This document shows positions 1 to 7,070 of a stretch of DNA of 7,117 nucleotides, in pieces (position 1 is the first letter of the stretch; every line of letters begins with the position of its first letter). Position numbers and translations under genes: made by a program. This stretch comes from Candidatus Brocadiaceae bacterium. Lineage in GTDB: Bacteria > Planctomycetota > Brocadiia > SM23-32. The notes below the pieces were generated by a model. That model was given only the letters and a program-made list of their open reading frames with translations, was not told the DNA's origin and ran no database searches. The stretch lies in assembly GCA_003551785.1 (NCBI GenBank), contig PUNP01000934.1, forward strand, positions 1 to 7,117, written 5' to 3'.

Positions 1-3000
1 CTTGATGGTGAGCCTGTAGAAGGGGCAACGGAGAGCACTTTGACTCTGGATGATATAACCCTTGATCAGATGGGAAAATATTTTGTCGAGGTCAATGATG
101 AGCTGGACATGACACCTGTAACCAGCTCCGAGGTTGTTGTAGTTGAGCCCGACTGGCCGATGTGGCGCTTTGATGCTGCTCGCAGCGCCAATACTCCGCT
201 TGAGCTTAATGATGAACTGCATCTCCAGTGGGTGCGGGAGCTGCCCGAACCCCGGAGGGCCTGGCCACATCAGTGGGACGACCGCGGCAAACTGGAATTC
301 GATGTCTCTTACACCCCCGTGGTGAAAGGCGATAAGGTGTTTGTTCCCTCGAACGTAACTGACAGCATGACGGCATATGATATTGAAGATGGCAGCGAAA
401 TGTGGCGTTTCTATGCCGATGGCCCCGTCCGTCTTGCACCGGCAGTATGGCGCGACAGGGTGTTTTTCACTTCCGACGACGGACATCTATATTGTGTTAG
501 CACCGAGACCGGCGATCTGATTTGGAAATTCCGCGGCGGCCCTTCCAATCATCGGCTTTTAGGCAACGAACGAATAATTAACTTCTGGGCTGCCCGTGGC
601 GGACCGGTTGTATACGACGACACAGTTTATTTCGCTGCCGGCGTGTTTCCGTTGCACGGGATATTTATCTATGCGCTCGACGCCGAGAGCGGCGAGATGG
701 TTTGGGTGAACGACACTACCAGCAGCGATTACGTCAGACTCCCTCACGGCGGAGCCGACGGTTTCGGCGGTCTTTCCCCTCAGGGTTATATTGCAGCTGA
801 AGATAGTCGTATAATTGTTTCCGCCGGAAGAGGGCAAAGCCCTGTGCATCTCAACAGAACCAGCGGCGAGGTGATAAGTCATAGTTTCCGCGGCAGTAAA
901 GGGGGAGGGAACTATGCTGTACATGCAATGAACGACGGCGGGATGGGGTATCGCACCAGCTCGATGCTGAAAGATAGGGTGGAATCGGTTGCCGATCAGA
1001 TAAAAGGTGCGGTATATATCGAGACCGATCGCGTAGGAGGCGGCTTTCGCAGCCGCCACACCCGCGATAACCCCGATGCGACACATGTGTACTACAAACT
1101 GGCAGCGAGAGATCGCTTGATTTTGACAACGGAAGACGGCAGACTTTACTGTTTTGGCCCACAGGAGGTTGAGGCCCATGAATATGTTTACGAACCGGGG
1201 CCGTTGGAGTCGGCGCAAGGAGATTGGGACGAAGCTGCTGCGGAGATCGCTGATAATATTAAAAGACCCGGGGGCTATGGATTGGTGCTGGGAAAAGGCA
1301 GCGGGGAATTGCTTAGGGCATTGCTTCATAAAACTGACCTTCATCTTGTGGTGGTAGAAAATGATGAAGCTGCAGTGCGAGCGCTCAGGGATGAGTTGGC
1401 TGAATCAGGGATGTATGGAAGTCGAGCTGCAGTCATTGCAGCTGATCCGTCTGAATTTACCGTTCAGCCGTATCTTTTCAGCCTTGTGGCAAGCGAGGAT
1501 GCGGCCGATGCGGGCATAGCTCCGGAATCAGCTTCTATAAAGCCGTTCCTTGAGCTTCTTATGCCCTACAGCGGTATTGCCTGGCTGGGGACTGGAGATA
1601 AAGAGACAGCGCTTGAGCTGGCACAAGCCGGAGAGGAGGCGGGAGTTGACCGTGTAACGCTGCATTCCGGCGAGGATCATGTTTATGCTGAGCGCGCAGG
1701 CCCTCTCACGGGAGGCGGCGAATGGACGCACCAGTACCACGATTCTGCCAACACACTGACCTCCCGCGACCAACTCGCCCGCCTGCCGCTTGGCGTATTG
1801 TGGTTCGGCGGCCCGAACAACCACAACATTCTGCCGCGTCACAGCGGTGGGCCACGCCCGAAAGTATCCGGGGGGCGTCAGGTATTCCTCGGTGTTGAAA
1901 CCACAGCCGCACGCTGCGTCTATACCGGACGCGAACTTTGGGAACGCGAATTCCCGGGCATCGGCCATCCTTCAACAGACCTTGGCGACCAGCGCAGGTG
2001 GGAAGGAGGCAGATCGGTGTACATGAGCAATATCCCTGGCGTTACTTATATAGGCAGCCCCTTTGTGACGCTTCAGGACGCTATATATCTGCGCTATGAA
2101 GGGAATGTCCACGTGCTCAACCCCGAGACTGGAGAGACAGAAGGCAAATTTGCGCTGCCCGGCCGTTCGACACAGGACATCTACGGAGAAGATGCCGATG
2201 TAGATTGGGGACATATAAGCGTGCAGGGGGATTATCTGATAGCAACTTCGGAACCTCACCTGTTCGGTGCAGAGCAGTACAGCCACCTGGGCCGCCGAAA
2301 CCATCGAGGGACTTCAAGCAGACAGCTGGCTGTGTTGAACCGCCACAGCGGCGAGTTGCTGTGGAAGCGTGAAGCCAAAGTCGGCTTTCGTCACAAAGCT
2401 ATAGTCAGCCATGGCGAAACTCTTTATCTCATAGACGGTCTCTCTGAAAATGCTATCGAGGAGCTTGCCCGCCGCGATAAAGAACCGGAAGATAGCTCCA
2501 GAGTGATAGCTCTGAATCTAAAAGATGGTGAAGAGCAATGGAATACTGACAGCGAGGTTTTTGGAACTTTCCTACTCTACAGCGCTGAGCATGATATTTT
2601 AGTTGAAGGCGGCAGCCAGGACCTCAGACGCCGACTTGGTGATGAACCGAGAAATATTACTGCAAGGAGCGGCGAAAACGGAAAGATATTGTGGGAAGGG
2701 GGCCGATTCCTCCTGCCGGCTGCCGTTAAGGGTGATATGCTTATCCCCGGCCGGCCAGGAGATGCCCTTTCTATCCTTACCGGAGAAAGATGGATGCGCG
2801 AGCAGCCATATACCGGCGATAGCAGCCGGTGGCGATATAGAAGACGCTACGGCTGCAATACACTAAACGCCAGCGAAAACCTTCTCCTTTTCCGAACGGG
2901 ATATGCCGGTTTTTTTGACCTTGAGCATGACAGTGGTACGGGGAATTTCGCCGGTTTCAGAAGCGGCTGCACAGCTAACATGATTGCAGCCGACGGTGTT

Positions 3001-3591
3001 GTTAATGCGCTGGAGTACACCCGAACCTGCACGTGCAGTTATGCGTTACAGACCTCCTTAGCACTTGTCCATATGCCTGACGACCCGAACATCGAGTTCT
3101 GGACACGTTACGATGCGGCTCCCCCCTCTCCGGCCGGTCATGGGATAAACTTTGGCGCACCTGGACGGAGAGTGCATGAGTCGGGTGTTATTTGGTATGA
3201 CCGTTCCGGAACTCACCGGCACCATCCCTCGGCGATATCAGGCGGGAACGGAATAGCATGGGTGGCCGCTTCAGGAAAAGAAATCGCCGGTGAAATCGAG
3301 ATAAACGATATCCTCGATACAACCTATAACGTTACCCTTCATTTCGCCGAACTTAAGAACGATGTCGATACTAATGACCGGGTTTTCGACGTATTCATAA
3401 ACGGTGAAAAGGTATTATCCGAGTTCGATATTGTAGTAGATGCGGGGGACGTTCGAAAATCGGTGGCAAAAGAATTCGAACTTGAGGTTACAGATGGCAA
3501 AATCACTATAGAATTGCAGCAAAGTGAAAACTCCGTTCTGAAACCCTTGATCTGCGGTATCGAAATCGACGCCGATATGAATAATAAATAA
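1..3591 (+). CDS. Partial multidomain PQQ-type beta-propeller protein with inserted methyltransferase-like segment and C-terminal malectin-like domain
   Basis: The frame is open from base 1, so the gene starts upstream; the TTG at 40 is only the first start-like codon and is not a real start. Residues are counted from that TTG. Residues before 1 to about 35 look like the end of an Ig-like domain (TLTLDDITLDQMGKYFVEV). Propeller blades follow at about 40-375, with repeats of the form ALDxxSGExxW (210-222). At about 396-545 a Rossmann segment has a glycine loop GKGSG (418-422) and an acidic residue after the second strand (E440). The propeller resumes at WTHQYHDSANT (562-572) and continues to about 1012, with blades at 763-776 and 822-834. 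A Cys-rich stretch (C939, C977, C997, C999) closes it. A malectin-like carbohydrate-binding fold occupies about 1035-1176. Location outside the cytoplasm is inferred from the Ig, propeller and malectin domains, because the signal peptide would lie off the window. Function is unknown; a sugar-binding or quinoprotein-like surface role is possible. Confidence 0.85.
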   Translation, partial: LDGEPVEGATESTLTLDDITLDQMGKYFVEVNDELDMTPVTSSEVVVVEPDWPMWRFDAARSANTPLELNDELHLQWVRELPEPRRAWPHQWDDRGKLEFDVSYTPVVKGDKVFVPSNVTDSMTAYDIEDGSEMWRFYADGPVRLAPAVWRDRVFFTSDDGHLYCVSTETGDLIWKFRGGPSNHRLLGNERIINFWAARGGPVVYDDTVYFAAGVFPLHGIFIYALDAESGEMVWVNDTTSSDYVRLPHGGADGFGGLSPQGYIAAEDSRIIVSAGRGQSPVHLNRTSGEVISHSFRGSKGGGNYAVHAMNDGGMGYRTSSMLKDRVESVADQIKGAVYIETDRVGGGFRSRHTRDNPDATHVYYKLAARDRLILTTEDGRLYCFGPQEVEAHEYVYEPGPLESAQGDWDEAAAEIADNIKRPGGYGLVLGKGSGELLRALLHKTDLHLVVVENDEAAVRALRDELAESGMYGSRAAVIAADPSEFTVQPYLFSLVASEDAADAGIAPESASIKPFLELLMPYSGIAWLGTGDKETALELAQAGEEAGVDRVTLHSGEDHVYAERAGPLTGGGEWTHQYHDSANTLTSRDQLARLPLGVLWFGGPNNHNILPRHSGGPRPKVSGGRQVFLGVETTAARCVYTGRELWEREFPGIGHPSTDLGDQRRWEGGRSVYMSNIPGVTYIGSPFVTLQDAIYLRYEGNVHVLNPETGETEGKFALPGRSTQDIYGEDADVDWGHISVQGDYLIATSEPHLFGAEQYSHLGRRNHRGTSSRQLAVLNRHSGELLWKREAKVGFRHKAIVSHGETLYLIDGLSENAIEELARRDKEPEDSSRVIALNLKDGEEQWNTDSEVFGTFLLYSAEHDILVEGGSQDLRRRLGDEPRNITARSGENGKILWEGGRFLLPAAVKGDMLIPGRPGDALSILTGERWMREQPYTGDSSRWRYRRRYGCNTLNASENLLLFRTGYAGFFDLEHDSGTGNFAGFRSGCTANMIAADGVVNALEYTRTCTCSYALQTSLALVHMPDDPNIEFWTRYDAAPPSPAGHGINFGAPGRRVHESGVIWYDRSGTHRHHPSAISGGNGIAWVAASGKEIAGEIEINDILDTTYNVTLHFAELKNDVDTNDRVFDVFINGEKVLSEFDIVVDAGDVRKSVAKEFELEVTDGKITIELQQSENSVLKPLICGIEIDADMNNK
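1225..1674 (+). other. Class I methyltransferase-like (Rossmann) insertion within the propeller protein
   Basis: This is a domain inside the large gene, about residues 396-545 counted from position 40. A predicted strand LVL precedes the glycine loop GKGSG (418-422); a helix follows (ELLRALL), then a strand VVVE ending in E440, where SAM-dependent enzymes place the acidic residue that binds the ribose hydroxyls. AADPSEF (467-473) fits the next strand and loop, and VQPYLFSLVASED (475-487) fits strand four. One reservation is visible: the acidic residue usual two positions before the first glycine of motif I is a valine (V416). SAM binding is therefore uncertain and the domain may be a structural relic. 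The propeller motif restarts immediately afterwards, which shows an insertion rather than an end-to-end fusion. Confidence 0.6.
3142..3567 (+). other. Malectin-like carbohydrate-binding domain at the C-terminus of the propeller protein
   Basis: About residues 1035-1176 of the large protein. INFGAPG (1036-1042) opens the domain. The core strands YNVTLHFAEL (1096-1105) and RVFDVFINGEKVL (1114-1126) match the malectin pattern of a strand ending in HFAE followed by RVFDVxING. The closing strands are KITIELQQ and LICGIEID. Malectin-like folds bind glucose disaccharides or other glycans, so a glycan-facing role is a reasonable inference; the specific ligand cannot be read from sequence. Confidence 0.75.
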
Positions 3592-3657
3592 AAAAGGCTG
3601 TTGCACAACCGAGGGCAACCGATTAAATATTTCTTTTGACTCTCAATCGGCTGTATG

Positions 3658-3674
3658 GGCGAATTGCTTTCGCC
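3658..3674. repeat. Perfect 6-bp hairpin, possible bidirectional terminator stem
   Basis: GGCGAA (3658-3663) pairs perfectly with TTCGCC (3669-3674) across a 5-nt loop. It sits between two convergent genes and could stop transcription from either side. There is no T-run on either strand, so the terminator role is only positional inference. Confidence 0.35.
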
Positions 3675-3707
3675 ACGGAACGATCATGTGCAAAATTATA
3701 GCTGTCA

Positions 3708-3727
3708 GGGCGCCCGGCCGGTCGCCC
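3708..3727. repeat. GC-rich hairpin in the convergent intergenic region
   Basis: GGGCG (3708-3712) pairs with CGCCC (3723-3727). After one mismatch, CC (3714-3715) pairs with GG (3720-3721) around a GGCC loop. It is markedly more GC-rich than the AT-rich sequence on its right. No T-tract follows on either strand. Confidence 0.4.
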
Positions 3728-3760
3728 CAATAACTTATATCCAAATTAACAGACCCTGTC

Positions 3761-3827
3761 GGTGTGTCAAAAACGTCAAGATTGAAACGATTACGTCCAA
3801 TGAGGACGATTTTAAATTTGCCACACC
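3761..3827. repeat. 67-nt inverted repeat with nested hairpin
   Basis: GGTGTGTCAAA (3761-3771) and TTTGCCACACC (3817-3827) are inverted copies with one mismatch in 11 positions. Inside lies a perfect 5-bp hairpin CGTCC-AATGA-GGACG (3794-3808). A second copy of the left arm, CGTC at 3774-3777, could pair with the same GACG (3805-3808), so two inner folds compete. The element begins 17 nt downstream of the permease stop on the minus strand. It could be a 3'-UTR structure, a termination signal, or a small dispersed repeat. Confidence 0.5.
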
Positions 3828-3844
3828 GCAAGCCATTTCCCGGT

Positions 3845-4858
3845 TTAAAAAGCCCCGCATTTCTTATTAAGTAACAAATACAGGAAAAAGGGGCCACCCA
3901 GCATTGCGGTTAAAACACCAACCGGCAATTCCGAGGGCGAGAAGGCACTGCGCGCCACAGTATCGGCAACAGTCAAAAACATCCCCCCGCCGAAAAATGA
4001 AGTCAGCAACAGTATCCGATGGTCGGAGCCCACTATCATGCGCAAAGCATGAGGAATTATGAGCCCCACAAAACCAATGGGGCCGGCTACCGAAACCATG
4101 CACGAGGTAAGAGCTGAGCCTACCAGAAAAATACGTATCTGTACCGCCCGCACGTTAACCCCCCGCCCTGCCGCTAACTCTTCTCCGAAGACCATCTGGT
4201 TTAACCGATTAGAATCAAGGAATAGTAATATTATAGCCGGCAGGTATATAGGCAATATTGATATTAAAGCATCATACCCCAAAACATCCAGCCCCCCCAT
4301 CAGCCACCTGTCCAGCACAACTAATTTATGCGGATCAACTAAATACCGAATGAACATGATCATCGCCGAGCTTATCAGAGCTATAGTCACTCCGGCAAGC
4401 AGCAGCCGCATCGTCGAGAATCTCTCTTTTTCCCTCGCTAATAAATATATAATTATTACGACTCCTAATGAGCCGATAAGCGAAAAAAGCTGAACTGGGG
4501 TAACAAAAGGTATGGCCCATCCAGAAACGCCGAATAAAATGCCTGCCGACGCTCCCAGCGCGCCACCGGAAGAAACCCCTAAAGTATGCGGAGTCGCCAG
4601 TGGATTACGTAAAAGTGCCTGGAAAACGGCCCCGGCTACCGCCAGCCCGCCGCCCACTAAAAATGCCAAAATTATGCGGGGTATGCGGTGTTTCACAATT
4701 ATATGCCATGTCAACTCATCGACAGGTTCAACCGTTAATAAACTTCGGAAAAAATCGACTGCATTGATCGATACAGCACCAAAAAAAACACAGACAAAAG
4801 CTGCCGAGAGACAAAAAGTGAAAAACAATAATAACTTGAAAATAAATTTTTTATTCAT
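3845..4858 (-). CDS. FecCD/BtuC-family ABC importer permease
   Basis: Inner-membrane permease of a type II importer for iron-siderophore, heme or cobalamin. I chose the ATG at 4858 (337 aa) because it gives the usual MNKK basic start directly before the first membrane helix; an ATG at 4888 would add 10 residues and lies next to a GGGAAGAAG stretch, so it is not excluded. Family motifs are clear: RIPRIILAFLVGGG (58-71), FQALLRNPLATPHTLGVSSG (79-98), WLMGGL (185-190), AGPIGFVGLIIPH (258-270, the loop region that contacts the ATPase) and DTVAR...ELPVGVLTAMLGGP (299-323). Length and hydrophobic pattern fit about ten helices, so it looks intact. The start overlaps the ATPase stop by 8 nt (ATGAATAA), which suggests translational coupling. 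The substrate cannot be decided without the missing binding protein. Confidence 0.93.
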   Translation of the reverse strand: MNKKFIFKLLLFFTFCLSAAFVCVFFGAVSINAVDFFRSLLTVEPVDELTWHIIVKHRIPRIILAFLVGGGLAVAGAVFQALLRNPLATPHTLGVSSGGALGASAGILFGVSGWAIPFVTPVQLFSLIGSLGVVIIIYLLAREKERFSTMRLLLAGVTIALISSAMIMFIRYLVDPHKLVVLDRWLMGGLDVLGYDALISILPIYLPAIILLFLDSNRLNQMVFGEELAAGRGVNVRAVQIRIFLVGSALTSCMVSVAGPIGFVGLIIPHALRMIVGSDHRILLLTSFFGGGMFLTVADTVARSAFSPSELPVGVLTAMLGGPFFLYLLLNKKCGAF

Positions 4859-5660
4859 TATGACTATGTAGCTTCTTCCCAATAACATTAACTGTAGGGC
4901 AGCCGGTTAGCGGATGCTTGATAACCCTCAATCGGGCATCATAAACCCGGGAAAGTGGTTCATCGCGCATGACAGCTTCCGGTGTTCCCATTTCCACAAC
5001 ACGTCCTTCAGACAACAGAATGATGTCGTCACAAAACTCGCCGGCCTTATTCAAATCATGCGTAACTACGACCACCCCAATACCGTGTTTTTTTGTTAAA
5101 TCCCAAAGCAGATCAAAAATATGGGTCTTATGATGAATATCAAGCGCGGCCCCGGGTTCATCTAAAAGCAATAGTTTCGGTTCCTGCGCCAATACACTTG
5201 CTACGAGAACACGCTGGCGTTCACCGCCGGAAAGTGTAGAAAAGAATCTGTCAGCCAGCTTCTCACTCTCGGTTTCTTGCAGCGTCCGTTCGACAATTTC
5301 CTCATCCCGTTCATCCCAAAAACCCAGTCCCCGCTGATAAGGAAACCTTCCCAAGCCAATTACTTCACGGACAGTTAAGTCATAGGAAGGCATAGGATTT
5401 TGTGGCAGGAAGGCCGCTTCGCGAGCGAACTCAAGCCGACTGAAATTTAGCACGTTCCTTCCTAACAGTTCAACATCCCCCCTGTCCGGCGCTTTTATCC
5501 CCGTCATTATCTTCATCAGTGTGCTTTTTCCGGAACCGTTAGGGCCTACTATCCCATATAACCGCCCGGCATTTATATCGAACGAAATATCCTCAAGACT
5601 AAAACCGTTTCGTTCGTACGAGTAATGGCAATTCCTCAGTGATAAGATAGTGTCTGACAT
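4851..5660 (-). CDS. ABC importer ATPase, FecE/BtuD type
   Basis: Cytoplasmic ATPase that powers the adjoining FecCD-type permease. All nucleotide-binding motifs are visible in 269 aa: Walker A GPNGSGKST (39-47), Q-loop Q87 in FLPQNP, signature LSGGERQR (143-150), Walker B LLLLDE (163-168), D-loop ALD (172-174) and the switch histidine H201 in VVTHD. DIHHK (174-178) after the D-loop is typical of the iron-siderophore/cobalamin branch. A small oddity is PGAALD where PTSxLD is common. The ATG at 5660 has only a weak AAAAGA stretch before it. The gene lies 95 nt after the dprA stop codon on the same strand and overlaps the permease by 8 nt. Cobalamin or a siderophore is the likely cargo class; the sequence does not separate them. 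Confidence 0.94.
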   Translation of the reverse strand: MSDTILSLRNCHYSYERNGFSLEDISFDINAGRLYGIVGPNGSGKSTLMKIMTGIKAPDRGDVELLGRNVLNFSRLEFAREAAFLPQNPMPSYDLTVREVIGLGRFPYQRGLGFWDERDEEIVERTLQETESEKLADRFFSTLSGGERQRVLVASVLAQEPKLLLLDEPGAALDIHHKTHIFDLLWDLTKKHGIGVVVVTHDLNKAGEFCDDIILLSEGRVVEMGTPEAVMRDEPLSRVYDARLRVIKHPLTGCPTVNVIGKKLHSHNE

Positions 5661-5755
5661 AATCTTTTACAGAAAGCTATTTATTGTGGCAAGCAAATAT
5701 TTTATTGAGCTTGCAACTGTGACTTCATGATTCCGTGACTTGGTGATTTCTTATA
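5661..5755 (-). promoter_or_regulatory. dprA-ATPase intergenic gap with repeat and inverted repeat
   Basis: Besides the 8-bp tandem repeat, this gap contains GCAAGC (5689-5694) and GCTTGC (5709-5714), a 6-bp inverted pair with a 14-nt AT-rich loop. The gap is long enough for a separate promoter or operator for the importer, for example a metal-dependent repressor site, but I see no convincing -35/-10 pair and no recognisable Fur or cobalamin riboswitch sequence. Confidence 0.25.
5717..5748. repeat. Two 16-bp tandem units built from a degenerate 8-bp repeat
   Basis: CTGTGACTTCATGATT (5717-5732) is followed directly by CCGTGACTTGGTGATT (5733-5748), identical at 13 of 16 positions. Read in another phase, four 8-mers run from 5720 to 5751: TGACTTCA, TGATTCCG, TGACTTGG and TGATTTCT, all fitting TGAYTYNN. 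The array lies between the stop of dprA and the start of the ATPase gene. It looks like a minisatellite seed or a short dispersed repeat; no function can be assigned. Confidence 0.6.
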
Positions 5756-6925
5756 TTACACGCTGCCGAGCACGTAACGGTCCCCTGCCAAACGCGTTAT
5801 AAGCCCTTTCATTTCAAGCGTGAGCAGAACGCTGGTCATGACAGACGGCGGCAGTCCGGCCTCTTCAGTAATATCATCCAGCAACCTCGGTTCATGCTCG
5901 ATAGCGGCAATAACCGTTTTCTCCCGCTCATTAAGTGTTAGCTGTCGGGGATCATTGACAGTTTCACTTTTATTCTCCGCACCATGTTCGGTATTTTCGA
6001 TGCGAACCGGAGCGGCCATGGGACCCATTTCATCTATCACCTGGAGCGGACTCTCAGCCAGTACGGCTCCATCCCGAATGAGCTGATGGCATCCATGGCT
6101 GGTAGATGACTCAACACTGCCCGGTATGGCAAAGACCATCTTTCCCTGCTCGGCAGCACAGCGAGCCGTAATTAAAGTGCCGCTTTTAGCTCCCGCCTCG
6201 ATCACTACAACGGCCCCTGAGAGACCGCTGATAAGTCGGTTACGCGGCGGGAAATGCCTGGCGAGCGGCGGAGCTTTCATAGGCAATTCGCTCACTAAAG
6301 CTCCGTTTTCTGCGATATCGAGCGCCAGCTCGGGTTCACTCAGTTTCTCCAATCGCGCGAGTCCGCACCCTAGCACGGCAATCGTACGCCCCCCTGCCTG
6401 CATCGCTGCGCGATGACAATGCGAATCAATACCGCGTGCATGACCACTAACAATAGTGAACCCCTTCTCTGCCATAGACATTGCAAAACGCCTGGCCTGC
6501 ACGCGCCCATAATGTGTGCAATTGCGCGAGCCGACCAATCCTATCGCCAATTGATCTCTTTCCATATATGAGCCACGGACCCTGATTAAGGGGGGAGCAT
6601 CCATCCCCAGATTTTTAAGAGATTCAGGATACCCATCTTCCGTAATGGCTATGGGCCGCACACTGCACCTATCCATCAGTTCCAGTTCTTCGCTCACTGT
6701 ATCTTTGTCCGGACCGTTCAGAATAGTTTCGAGCATTTTCTCCGAAATGCCTTCTACACCACGAAGCTTAACTACATCCGGCTCAAATAAAGCAGATCCA
6801 CAGCCTATCTCGGCAATAAGTGTATTTATAGCAAAATTGCCAATCCCTTTGCACAGGGATAGGTTAAGCACAGACAATGCTTCTTTACTTATTTTTCCCA
6901 TATTCAGATTCAGAGAAAATGACAT
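5756..6925 (-). CDS. dprA: DNA-processing protein DprA (Smf family)
   Basis: DprA binds incoming single-stranded DNA in the cytoplasm and loads RecA during natural transformation; the family is also widespread in species not known to transform. The 389-aa protein has the full three-part layout. A helix-hairpin-helix/SAM-like region lies at about 18-69 (CKGIGNFAINTL), with YPESLKNL (99-106) before the core. The Rossmann core has VGSR (131-134), SGHARGID (160-167), GCGL (186-189), FPPRNRLISGLS (225-236), KSGTLITA (247-254), PGS (268-270) and GCHQLIRDGA (278-287). A DprA-type winged helix lies at about 329-387. The usual SGLARGID has histidine at the third position here. I chose the ATG at 6925; an in-frame ATG at 6901 is possible, and neither has a strong ribosome binding site. 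The gene appears intact. Confidence 0.95.
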   Translation of the reverse strand: MSFSLNLNMGKISKEALSVLNLSLCKGIGNFAINTLIAEIGCGSALFEPDVVKLRGVEGISEKMLETILNGPDKDTVSEELELMDRCSVRPIAITEDGYPESLKNLGMDAPPLIRVRGSYMERDQLAIGLVGSRNCTHYGRVQARRFAMSMAEKGFTIVSGHARGIDSHCHRAAMQAGGRTIAVLGCGLARLEKLSEPELALDIAENGALVSELPMKAPPLARHFPPRNRLISGLSGAVVVIEAGAKSGTLITARCAAEQGKMVFAIPGSVESSTSHGCHQLIRDGAVLAESPLQVIDEMGPMAAPVRIENTEHGAENKSETVNDPRQLTLNEREKTVIAAIEHEPRLLDDITEEAGLPPSVMTSVLLTLEMKGLITRLAGDRYVLGSV

Positions 6926-6943
6926 TTAATTTCACGTAGAAGT

Positions 6944-6978
6944 TACATAATCTTAAGGGAAAAGTATATTCAACGCAA
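6944..6978 (-). promoter_or_regulatory. Weak candidate promoter for dprA
   Basis: Two overlapping possibilities read leftward: TTGCGT (6978-6973), 17 nt, TAAGAT (6955-6950); or TTGAAT (6973-6968), 18 nt, TATGTA (6949-6944). Both match the sigma-70 consensus poorly and would leave a leader of only about 12-18 nt before the ATG at 6925. Placement just upstream of dprA is the main support. Confidence 0.2.
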
Positions 6979-6984
6979 AAGTAT

Positions 6985-7014
6985 TTGAAGTGTCGCCTTT
7001 CAATAGGGTAGAAT
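6985..7014 (+). promoter_or_regulatory. Candidate sigma-70-like promoter reading rightward
   Basis: TTGAAG (6985-6990), an 18-nt spacer and TAGAAT (7009-7014) match the -35 and -10 consensus at four and five of six positions. It would start RNA near 7021 and drive a gene leading off the right edge, divergent from dprA. Confidence 0.35.
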
Positions 7015-7070
7015 ACGGAAGATCGCTATCCTGCATATTTCACGCGTTTTCAGTGGTGCATCTGTGGCAA

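Larger units (their letters stand above)
3592..3844. other. Convergent intergenic region with several inverted repeats; no confident gene
   Basis: This 253-nt gap lies between the stop of the large plus-strand gene and the stop of the minus-strand permease. It contains an inverted repeat with 6-bp arms and a 20-nt loop (CCGATT 3619-3624 with AATCGG 3645-3650), a 6-bp hairpin at 3658-3674, a GC-rich hairpin at 3708-3727 and a longer inverted repeat at 3761-3827. None is followed by a clear T-tract, so none is a textbook intrinsic terminator, although a convergent site is where termination is expected. The minus strand also has a stop-free frame from 3897 to 3643 whose last part reads like protein but matches nothing I recognise. 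Confidence 0.6.

Noticed and set aside
559..1344. A 261-codon open frame on the minus strand inside the large propeller gene
   Set aside because: It is fully antisense to strongly supported propeller coding sequence, and its translation shows no recognisable domain; it reflects codon bias of the sense gene.
1528..1968. Minus-strand frames of 146 and 89 codons inside the same gene
   Set aside because: Both are antisense to the methyltransferase-like and propeller parts, and their translations are low-complexity Arg/Cys-rich text without a family pattern.
3592..3620. Intrinsic terminator immediately after the large gene
   Set aside because: The GTTG-CA-CAAC pairing has a 2-nt loop, which cannot form a stable hairpin, and no T-run follows.
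4059..4493. Plus-strand frame of 144 codons opposite the permease
   Set aside because: The permease on the opposite strand has complete family motifs; the plus frame is its shadow and is rich in Ser, Thr and Pro without any domain.
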